NCBI GenBank assembly: GCA_002451065.1
Contig: DKBC01000138.1
Span: 1 to 13,775, forward strand
Reading direction: 5' to 3'
From: Betaproteobacteria bacterium UBA6910
GTDB taxonomy: Bacteria > Pseudomonadota > Gammaproteobacteria > Burkholderiales > UBA6910
Length of the DNA: 13,775 bases
Under the pieces are notes generated by a model, which did not search any database, was not told the DNA's origin, and was given only the letters and a program-made list of their open reading frames with translations. This document shows, piece after piece, positions 6,731 to 13,027 of the stretch. Numbering within the stretch: the first letter of the stretch is position 1; the number at the start of each line of letters is the position of its first letter. The position numbers were made by a program, and so were the translations under genes.

Positions 6731-8117
6731 GGGCGGGACGTCGCCGCATCGCGCGCAGCATCACCACCAGGAACATCAGCCCCCCGGCCACTGCGATCAA
6801 CCCCCCCAGCCCCATGATGCCCATGCCCATGACCTCGGCGCCGCTGCGCAGGGTCTGGGCAGCCCCTGCCACCTTGCGCTGCACGCCGTAGCCCCCGGAC
6901 CAGAGCAGGCCGGCGATGTGCAGCAGCTGACCGCCTCCGTAAACGTATGGCTGCCAAGCCGCCAGCCGGGAAGCGGGCGCCTCGAATCCCAGCCGCGGCA
7001 GCAGGTGATAGGCCACGCCCATGAACGCCAGCGTCACACCCACGATCGAGCCGTGATAATGGGCTGGGATCTTGACGTTGCTGCCGTGGATCAGGAACCC
7101 GATCATGCCGCCCGCCCCGAACAGCACCACGGAAGCGATCAGGGCGGCCCGCAGCGGACGTTGCTCGGCGTCGGGCACCGGGCCCGTCGCGAGTGCGATG
7201 AGCACCGCCAGGGCGAAGGGCACGATGGCGAGCCCGCCGCCAAATTGCATGAGCCAGGTGAGCAACCGGTGGTGCTCAACGGAGCCGACATCGTACGCCG
7301 CGTAGATCACCGGGGTCAGGAACACGGACACCAGACCCACCGCGAACAGCAGCACCGAGATACGCGGAGTGAGCGGCACCCGCGCGCCCGCGGCCTGGGC
7401 CAGCCAAAGCCAGGCCACCAGCATCAGCAGGGTGTAGGTGAACTGCAGCACGTGCCCGCCGCCCCAGAAGAGGAGCTCGAAGTACGCCTTGCCGTCGAGC
7501 CCCTCGGGTAGCGCCAGATAAGACCAGGCGAAGGCCATGAGGGCCACCGCCGCCGCCACCAAGGAGCTATTGAGCCCGAAGCGCAGGGCTCCCGTGCCGT
7601 CGATGCGGATTCCCACCAGCGGCACAGTGACCATGCTGCGCAGCGTGAGCAGGGCAAACCCCAGGGCAAAGATCGCCAGCCCCCAGAGAAAAACTGGATC
7701 TTCCAGCACCGGGATGTAATTGCTCATGATTGGGCCGCCACGGCCGATGAACGGGGCAGCAGACATCACCAGCGTGCCGATAACCGCCAGGAACAGGGCC
7801 GCCCATCCTCCGGCAATGAAACGTTCCGTGGTGTTCACGCTCCAGAACACGCCAGCGAAGGCCAGGAACCATACGAGCACCGACAGATCCACGTGCACCA
7901 CCAGGGCCACGTGAAAGAAGTCCACCAGCGGAAAGATGTCCTTGACGTAGGGCGCGCGAGACAGCACCAGCAGCACCGAGAACACGCCAGACAGGACCAG
8001 GGATGCGAGCCCCAGGATAAGCCACCCCACCGCAAGCGCTCTGCGGCTGCCAGCGGGGATCGGCAAGGAAAAATCCGCATTCCCGCCCAGCCCCGCGACC
8101 AGTCGACGCCAGCTCAT
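6699..8117 (-). CDS. Divergent heme-copper oxidase superfamily subunit I (possible NO reductase-like)
   Basis: 472 aa with about 12 membrane helices, the length and topology of a catalytic subunit I. All six expected ligands are present: H75 (helix 2, low-spin haem), H222 in WGGGH (helix 6), H282-H283 in EHHRLL (helix 7) for the copper/iron B site, and H353 and H355 in PAHYHG (helix 10) for the two haems. Residue 226, four after H222, is Phe. In A/B-type oxygen reductases this place holds the cross-linked Tyr, and in cNOR a Glu. It is likely to be annotated as a 'cbb3-type subunit I', but no CcoO, CcoP, CuA subunit II or NorC is encoded nearby. It is the third gene of an FNR-box operon and overlaps the preceding gene by 4 bp (ATGA). 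It is membrane-bound; the substrate is O2 or NO, with NO favoured because of the missing Tyr. Confidence is high for the superfamily and low for the substrate. Confidence 0.9.
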   Translation of the reverse strand: MSWRRLVAGLGGNADFSLPIPAGSRRALAVGWLILGLASLVLSGVFSVLLVLSRAPYVKDIFPLVDFFHVALVVHVDLSVLVWFLAFAGVFWSVNTTERFIAGGWAALFLAVIGTLVMSAAPFIGRGGPIMSNYIPVLEDPVFLWGLAIFALGFALLTLRSMVTVPLVGIRIDGTGALRFGLNSSLVAAAVALMAFAWSYLALPEGLDGKAYFELLFWGGGHVLQFTYTLLMLVAWLWLAQAAGARVPLTPRISVLLFAVGLVSVFLTPVIYAAYDVGSVEHHRLLTWLMQFGGGLAIVPFALAVLIALATGPVPDAEQRPLRAALIASVVLFGAGGMIGFLIHGSNVKIPAHYHGSIVGVTLAFMGVAYHLLPRLGFEAPASRLAAWQPYVYGGGQLLHIAGLLWSGGYGVQRKVAGAAQTLRSGAEVMGMGIMGLGGLIAVAGGLMFLVVMLRAMRRRPALSRPAGIAGR

Positions 8118-8608
8118 AGAATCAGCACCCCTCCCCGCTCCCGCTGGAAGTCCACGGTGACCACCCGCCCAGGGTCCAACTCAATGGTTACCCGGCGCTC
8201 GAACGTGTAGCCCTTGATGCGCTCGTCGTCGTTCACCTGCACCAGCAACTCATGGCGCCCCACCCGCAACGGAAACAGGCCGTAGGCCGTCGCGTTCCCG
8301 TCCCGCGCGATCCCGCCGGGCGGCAGGACCGCCTCATAAAGCGTCTCACCGTCCACTTCCATTCGCACCCGCAGGGACGACCGCCCCCGGGGACACTCGA
8401 CCTCGACGCGCATGTTGGGGGCACGCGCCGCCAGCTCGGCCGGGGTGAGACGGCGGCACTCGCCCAGGATGCGCCCGGGCGCCGCGATGGACAGCCGTAG
8501 CGCCCCCTGACCCTCCTGTGCAACCTGGTACTCGGGGTAGGCGGAGAGGACGCCTACCGCCACTGCGAATGCCGCGAACCATGCGAGCTGGCCGAGTACT
8601 CTAATCAA
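8114..8608 (-). CDS. Membrane-anchored beta-rich protein, two-cysteine family (copy 1)
   Basis: 164 aa: one N-terminal membrane helix (about 4-23), then an extracytoplasmic beta-rich domain. TTG at 8608 was chosen because AGGAGG (8615-8620) lies 6 bases upstream and it gives a clean membrane anchor; the longer ATG frame from 8716 runs inside the preceding gene. The start overlaps the previous gene's end by 8 bp and the stop overlaps the oxidase-like gene by 4 bp, so all three are coupled. The core carries ECR-x2-TP-x-ELA, then PNMR, then CPR, with cysteines C51 and C72. The C-terminal half (VGRHELLVQV ... DPGRVVTVDF) resembles PEGA-like surface-layer beta domains. A paralogue lies at 10270-10770 with identical cysteine spacing. 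Function is unknown. Assembly factor, metal or haem handling, or a subunit of the cytochrome b partner are all possible. Confidence 0.82.
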   Translation of the reverse strand: MIRVLGQLAWFAAFAVAVGVLSAYPEYQVAQEGQGALRLSIAAPGRILGECRRLTPAELAARAPNMRVEVECPRGRSSLRVRMEVDGETLYEAVLPPGGIARDGNATAYGLFPLRVGRHELLVQVNDDERIKGYTFERRVTIELDPGRVVTVDFQRERGGVLIL

Positions 8609-10208
8609 CAGCCACCTCCTGCCGCGCCAGCCGGCGGATGGCCTTTCCCTGCATGGAGCCCAGGCCAGATAGCTCGGCCCGGAAACTCGCCAGGGCGCGG
8701 CGGAGCTCTTCGACATCCCGCGCCGCGGCCCACGCGACTTTCACCCGCTCCCGGGGCACCGTGGGCCGCAGATGGGGCTCCCGCTCGCCCCGAATCCGCT
8801 CCTCCATCCAAAAATTGCCGAGACGGTAGGCGCAATCTCCGGGAAGGCATCCCGTCACCAGCACCCCGTCCGCCCCTCCGCGCAGGGCGTATTCGATGAA
8901 GGACGGCGGCAGCATGCCGGTGCAAAGCAGGCTCAATACCGTCGTGTCCGGACCGGCCAGGGCCTTCACTTCGGCGGCGCAGTCGCAGCCGACAACCACC
9001 ACCTTCACCGGCCCGGTGAGCTGCGCCACCGAGCGTTCGAGGCGGGCGCGCAGTTCCGCCACCGGGAGCTGTGGCATGTCGATGCCGGTCACCAGCGCCT
9101 CCACACTGCGAAAGGGCGTGGAAGATGGGCAGGCTCCGGCGCAAATGCCGCAGGCGGCGCACAGGTCCGGCAGCACCACGGCCTGCTGCCGGTGACCGCG
9201 CCGGCCGTCGGTGCGGGGCATCATGACCACCGCCGCGTAGGGGCAATCCGCGAAACAGCGCCCGCAGCCATTGCAGTTGTCCAGGCTCACGTGGGCCACC
9301 GGAGGCCGCTCACCCCGCCCCAGCAGCGGCAGCGCGGCGAGCCCCAGGGTGAACAGGCCGGACAGGGCCCAGAGAAACCCGGGGGAGGTGGCGTCCATCA
9401 GGGGATGCACGAACAGGTACCACCAGTCGAACGTCAAAGCACCAGGCAGGCGCGACAGGTCCGCCGGCGCGTTGCTTTCCGCGGGCAGGGCCAGGGAGAG
9501 CGCCACGAGCATGGCCAGCGTCCCCAGGGCAAGGCGCCGGGGGGGATTGGTCATGGGCCGGCTCACGCGCTGGATGTGCACCCACATCCCCAGCAGCAAC
9601 AGCAGGGGGATGCCGATGTGGAGGAACATGAGCAGCGAAAAAAAACGGTCGTTCACGCTCTCCGGCGTCAGGAAATTGCGCACCAGGGGCTCGGAAAATA
9701 CCGGCAGCCAGTCCAGCCACACGGCGCTGGCGATGATGGAATACTGGGCAAGGCCGTCCCACACCAGCCAGTAGCCGCCGATTCCCGATGCATAAACCAG
9801 CCAGACCAGGGGCACTCCCGTGAGCCAGGAAAACCAGCGAAACCCGGCATAACGGCGGAGCACGAACTCCTTCGCCAGGTGCAGGAACATCACCACCACG
9901 AACGCGTCCGAGGCATAGCGGTGCAGACTGCGCATCAGGCCTGCCGTTGGGCCGGCGGACATGGCCTCGACGGAGGCGTGGGCCCCGCTCACGCTGGTGT
10001 CGAACAGGGCGTAGACGTAGATGCCACTGACGGCGACGATCCAGAAAAAGAAAAATCCCAGGCTGCCGAGATTGCGCCACGGGTTGTCCCGGGCCCCGAA
10101 CGCCCGGTCGAACCGGGCCTGGAGCGCTTCCAGGGCGGCCTGCAGCCGCGGATGCGCCGCCGGCGCGGAAGTCTCACCGGCTCGAGTAATGGCGGCAACT
10201 TGGGACAT
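8601..10208 (-). CDS. Cytochrome b / 2x[4Fe-4S] ferredoxin / MvhD-like fusion protein
   Basis: 535 aa in three modules. (a) A membrane cytochrome b core (about 45-295) has two bis-histidine pairs, H96/H110 and H197/H211, both with 13 residues between them as in bc1-type cytochrome b. (b) Two ferredoxin-type [4Fe-4S] motifs follow: C312, C315, C318, C322 and C350, C353, C356, C360. (c) An MvhD/HdrA-associated iron-sulfur domain (about 400-475) has C408, C410, C429, C454 and C459 in VGCDC, LLCTG and TGCLPGDC. MvhD normally hands electrons between hydrogenase and heterodisulfide reductase. Fused to cytochrome b, it suggests electron exchange between a cytosolic low-potential partner and the membrane. 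It is the first gene of a three-gene operon ending with the heme-copper protein. An FNR-type box lies upstream. No Shine-Dalgarno precedes the ATG. Confidence 0.92.
   Translation of the reverse strand: MSQVAAITRAGETSAPAAHPRLQAALEALQARFDRAFGARDNPWRNLGSLGFFFFWIVAVSGIYVYALFDTSVSGAHASVEAMSAGPTAGLMRSLHRYASDAFVVVMFLHLAKEFVLRRYAGFRWFSWLTGVPLVWLVYASGIGGYWLVWDGLAQYSIIASAVWLDWLPVFSEPLVRNFLTPESVNDRFFSLLMFLHIGIPLLLLLGMWVHIQRVSRPMTNPPRRLALGTLAMLVALSLALPAESNAPADLSRLPGALTFDWWYLFVHPLMDATSPGFLWALSGLFTLGLAALPLLGRGERPPVAHVSLDNCNGCGRCFADCPYAAVVMMPRTDGRRGHRQQAVVLPDLCAACGICAGACPSSTPFRSVEALVTGIDMPQLPVAELRARLERSVAQLTGPVKVVVVGCDCAAEVKALAGPDTTVLSLLCTGMLPPSFIEYALRGGADGVLVTGCLPGDCAYRLGNFWMEERIRGEREPHLRPTVPRERVKVAWAAARDVEELRRALASFRAELSGLGSMQGKAIRRLARQEVAVD
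8615..8620 (-). promoter_or_regulatory. Shine-Dalgarno AGGAGG inside the upstream gene
   Basis: On the minus strand AGGAGG lies 6 bases before TTG at 8608, within the last codons of the cytochrome b fusion gene. It fixes the start of the small two-cysteine protein. Confidence 0.7.
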
Positions 10209-10242
10209 GGCGGGATGCTACCGCTTGCGGCCGGCCGCGAGT

Positions 10243-10256
10243 TTGATATCCGTCAA
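10243..10256 (-). promoter_or_regulatory. FNR/Anr/Dnr-type operator of the cytochrome b-MvhD operon
   Basis: On the minus strand it reads TTGAC-GGAT-ATCAA, one change from the perfect consensus and within the accepted range for the family. A -10-like TAGCAT follows at 10220-10215. A class II centre at -41.5 would put the transcription start at about 10208, essentially on the ATG, so this mRNA may be leaderless. The box lies just outside the 3' end of the 166-aa gene (10270). Confidence 0.7.
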
Positions 10257-10269
10257 CCGTATTCGGCCG

Positions 10270-10770
10270 CTACCCCTTGAAAAGGAAGCCTCCCTGCGCT
10301 GCGTTGAAATCGATTACCACGGCCCGGCCCGGAGCGAGGTCCAGCGATTCCTCGTGCACGTAGTTGAACTCGCCTTCCGGACGGTCCCGCAGCCGCGCCA
10401 CGAACCGGTGCTTGCCCGCGGCCACGGGCAACCGGCGGTAGATGGTGGACGCGCCGTCCTTCGTGAATCCCGCGGGCGGCACGTCGGCGGCGAATATCAC
10501 ACGCCCGTCCATCTCGATTTCCACCTTGACCGGAGATCGCTCCCGCGGGCAGTCCATGGCGGCCCGCATGTTGGGCGGCAGCTTGGCCAGTTCCTCCGGC
10601 GTACGCTGCCGGCATTCCACCTTCCGGGCGCCGGCATGGCTGAAGGAGAGCCGCACCAGGGCTTGGCCGTGGGCAATGTCGGTGAAGCGGGGCTGAGTGG
10701 AAAAATAGCCGAGGATCACCATCAGCGGCACATAGAGCAGCGCCTGGGCCACGAAGCGCGCCGCCTTCAT
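10270..10770 (-). CDS. Membrane-anchored beta-rich protein, two-cysteine family (copy 2)
   Basis: 166 aa: an N-terminal membrane helix (about 6-23), then an extracytoplasmic beta-rich domain. It is clearly homologous to the 164-aa protein at 8114-8608. Both share ECR-x2-TP-x-ELA, PNMR and CPR with cysteines (C53 and C74 here) exactly 21 residues apart, followed by PPxG and a G-K/R-H-x-F/L ... PGR-V-VxxDF C-terminal half of PEGA-like character. The ATG at 10770 overlaps the stop of the reductase fusion by 4 bp (ATGA), so translation is coupled; longer frames upstream are inside that gene. Each copy follows a cytochrome b fusion, which suggests it works with that core rather than with the differing soluble modules. 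No known function is recognised. Confidence 0.85.
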   Translation of the reverse strand: MKAARFVAQALLYVPLMVILGYFSTQPRFTDIAHGQALVRLSFSHAGARKVECRQRTPEELAKLPPNMRAAMDCPRERSPVKVEIEMDGRVIFAADVPPAGFTKDGASTIYRRLPVAAGKHRFVARLRDRPEGEFNYVHEESLDLAPGRAVVIDFNAAQGGFLFKG

Positions 10771-12707
10771 AACCTGCCTCCGAGCTTGACCATTTCGGTC
10801 GCCCGGGCCTGGATCTGGGGCGCCAGCTTGAAGGCGTCGGAGAAGCAGTCGTCCGCCGACAGCCCGTGGGACACGAACGCCGGGTGGGCGGCTTCGACCA
10901 TGGCCACCGAGCCACAGGCATAGATCTGATGCTCGGCCAGATCCGGGAAGTCCTCGATGATCGCCTCGTGCACCAGCCCGGTCCGGCCCTGCCAGTGATC
11001 CTCGGGCCTCGCCTCGGAGAGCACCGGCACGAACTTGAAATTCGCATGTTCCCGCTCCCATTGATGGGGGAGATCAGCGAGGTACAGATCCTTCAGGCTG
11101 CGCACGCCCCAGTAGAGGAGCATCTGCCGCTTGAGGCCGGTGTGGAAAGCGTGCTCGACCATGGCCTTGACCGGCGCGAAGCCGGTGGCGCCGGCCACGA
11201 AGATGATGGGCTTGCGGCTGTCCTCCCGCAGGAAGAACGCCCCCAGGGGCCCCTCGAAGCGGACCGGGTCCCCTTCCTTCATTTCGTTGAACACGTGGGT
11301 GGTAAAACGCCCGCCGGGAATGAGCCGCACATGAAGCTCGATCAGGTCCGCTAGGTGGGGCGCGGTGGCGAAGGAAAAGGCCCGCTTCTCGCCGTCGGGC
11401 AGGATGATGTTGATGTACTGGCCGGGGTAGAAGCGGATCTTTTCCCCTCCCCCGGGTTTCAGGAACACCTGCATCACGTCCGGCGAGAGCTTCCGCATGC
11501 GCTCGACCCGGGCGGTGTAGGTCTTGACGGGGATTCCGCCCGGCGCTTCCTTGGGCTCGTACTCGATCTCGATGTCCGAGAGCGGCGTGCACACGCAGAA
11601 CAGCGCCTTGCCCGCCTGGCGCTCCTCCTCGGTGAGCACGTTGGACTGATAGAGCCCGGGGTCCACCCGCCCGCTCAGCACCGTGCCCTTGCACACACCG
11701 CAGCCGCCGTTGCGGCACTCGAAGGGCATCGGAATGCCCTCCTTCAGCGCCGCATCCAGGACGCTCTCCCCCTCCCGCACCGGAATGATCCGGTTATCCG
11801 GATGGACCATGATGTGGAACCCTTCCTGGGGTCCCAGGCGCCGCTTGGGCGGCAACCAGGGCAGCAACACCAGCAGGGCGGTGAGTCCACCCGTTAAAGC
11901 CCACACGGCCCCTGGAGACCATTCGTAGATCAGCGGATAAACCGTCAGGTAGAACCAGTCGAATGGAATCGTGGTGACCGCCGCCGACAGGTCCGCCCGC
12001 TCCAGGCTCACCGCCGGCTTCACCAGGGAAAGGACCACCAGGGCGGCGAGCAGCGTGACCGCGATGGGCCAGGGGGGGTTGGTGCGGGCCTGGGGCACGC
12101 GCTGGGTGTGGACCCAGAGCAGGAACAGGGTGCCCAGGGGAATGCCGATGTGGATAAAGGAAAGCAGGGAGAACAGCCGGTCGTTGACGCTTTCCTGGAA
12201 GATGAAATTCCGGATCAGGGTGCCGTTGAAGATGGGAAGCCAGTCGAACCACTCCGCCGTGGCCACCACCACGAACTGCGCCAGCCGGTCCCAGGGCAGC
12301 ATGTAGCCGTTGATGCCCGCTGCATAGACCAGCCACAGCAGCACGATGCCGGTGATCCAGGAGAACCAGCGGAAGCTGCGGTACTGGTCGAAAAAGAAAT
12401 GGCGGCCCAGGTGCAGCAGCATGAAGAACACCATGCCGTCGGAGGCATACCGGTGCAGGCTGCGCATGACGCCCCCCAGGTACCACTGCTGCACCGTCAG
12501 GTACTCGACGGAATCGTAGGCCTGGTTCACGCCGGTGCTGAAAAAGACGTAGAGGTAGAGGCCGCTGGCCACCACGATCCAGAACAGGAAATAGCTGATG
12601 GGTCCCAGGTAATAGAGCGGATTGAGGCGGTCGCCGAAGGCGAAGTTGAACACGCCCTCCGCGCGATGGAACAGCCAGCGCCCCGAGCGGTGGATAAGAG
12701 TGAGCAT
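10767..12707 (-). CDS. Cytochrome b / [2Fe-2S] ferredoxin / FAD-NAD(P)H reductase fusion protein
   Basis: 646 aa in three modules. (a) A membrane cytochrome b core (about 33-285) has bis-histidine pairs H85/H99 and H186/H200, homologous to the core of the 535-aa fusion. (b) A plant-type [2Fe-2S] domain (about 297-385) has C331, C336, C339 and C371. (c) A ferredoxin-reductase-type module (about 395-646) has the FAD motif RAFSFA (442-447), the nucleotide loop GATGFAP (506-512) and CGS (598-600). The order ferredoxin then reductase is like BenC/NqrF-type enzymes. It would move electrons from NAD(P)H through FAD and the cluster to b haems, and on to quinone or a membrane partner; direction and acceptor are unknown. 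The ATG at 12707 was chosen because the cytochrome b homology starts there. A longer frame to 13034 crosses the FNR box and is not credible. It forms a two-gene operon with the 166-aa protein. Confidence 0.93.
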   Translation of the reverse strand: MLTLIHRSGRWLFHRAEGVFNFAFGDRLNPLYYLGPISYFLFWIVVASGLYLYVFFSTGVNQAYDSVEYLTVQQWYLGGVMRSLHRYASDGMVFFMLLHLGRHFFFDQYRSFRWFSWITGIVLLWLVYAAGINGYMLPWDRLAQFVVVATAEWFDWLPIFNGTLIRNFIFQESVNDRLFSLLSFIHIGIPLGTLFLLWVHTQRVPQARTNPPWPIAVTLLAALVVLSLVKPAVSLERADLSAAVTTIPFDWFYLTVYPLIYEWSPGAVWALTGGLTALLVLLPWLPPKRRLGPQEGFHIMVHPDNRIIPVREGESVLDAALKEGIPMPFECRNGGCGVCKGTVLSGRVDPGLYQSNVLTEEERQAGKALFCVCTPLSDIEIEYEPKEAPGGIPVKTYTARVERMRKLSPDVMQVFLKPGGGEKIRFYPGQYINIILPDGEKRAFSFATAPHLADLIELHVRLIPGGRFTTHVFNEMKEGDPVRFEGPLGAFFLREDSRKPIIFVAGATGFAPVKAMVEHAFHTGLKRQMLLYWGVRSLKDLYLADLPHQWEREHANFKFVPVLSEARPEDHWQGRTGLVHEAIIEDFPDLAEHQIYACGSVAMVEAAHPAFVSHGLSADDCFSDAFKLAPQIQARATEMVKLGGRL

Positions 12708-13027
12708 GCGGCGCAAACCCTGCTGGTGGTGACCCGGCCGGCGGCGGAGCCCGCCGCAAAGCCAAGGAAAATATTCGGGAAATGGTACCCGCCCGGTAAG
12801 GGGTGCGCCCTTGATGCGCATCAAGGGCGCCAAACCGCGGGCCGCTCGCCCGGATGTCCGGATGGCCGTCATCCCGGTGCCGGGAAAGAGGCGCCACGGG
12901 ACGGGACGGCCGACGAGCTGGGGAATCGCAATTTCCGGGCGAGCAGCGAGGCTTGCAGCGTCCCGCGGAGTTCGCGGACTGGGCGTGGAACGCACGCCCG
13001 CGGCGAAATCCCGACATAATTGCACCC
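12708..13027. other. Divergent regulatory region between the reductase fusion and the membrane fusion protein
   Basis: No gene is supported in this 320-bp stretch. It contains the 26-bp palindrome with an FNR-type box (12805-12830) and a minus-strand -10-like TACCAT (12787-12782). That predicts a start near 12776 and a leader of about 69 bases for the reductase fusion. Toward the + strand gene it contains CATAAT (13015-13020), only 7 bases before the ATG. The stretch between about 12840 and 13010 shows nothing I can identify. Confidence 0.6.
12805..12830 (-). promoter_or_regulatory. FNR/Anr/Dnr-type operator inside a 26-bp perfect palindrome
   Basis: The core TTGAT-GCGC-ATCAA (12811-12824) is a perfect match to the FNR-family consensus. 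The symmetry extends outward through GCGCCC and GGGCGC, making a perfect 26-bp palindrome. The centre (12817.5) lies about 41.5 bases before the start predicted from TACCAT at 12787-12782 on the minus strand, class II geometry for the reductase-fusion operon. It could also influence the divergent + strand gene 200 bp away. Confidence 0.8.

Noticed and set aside
8772..10280. Long + strand open frame of about 500 codons opposite the cytochrome b-MvhD gene
   Set aside because: Its translation is rich in Gly, Gln, His, Arg and Pro with no domain, and it is antisense to a gene with clear haem and iron-sulfur motifs. It is a GC-rich shadow.
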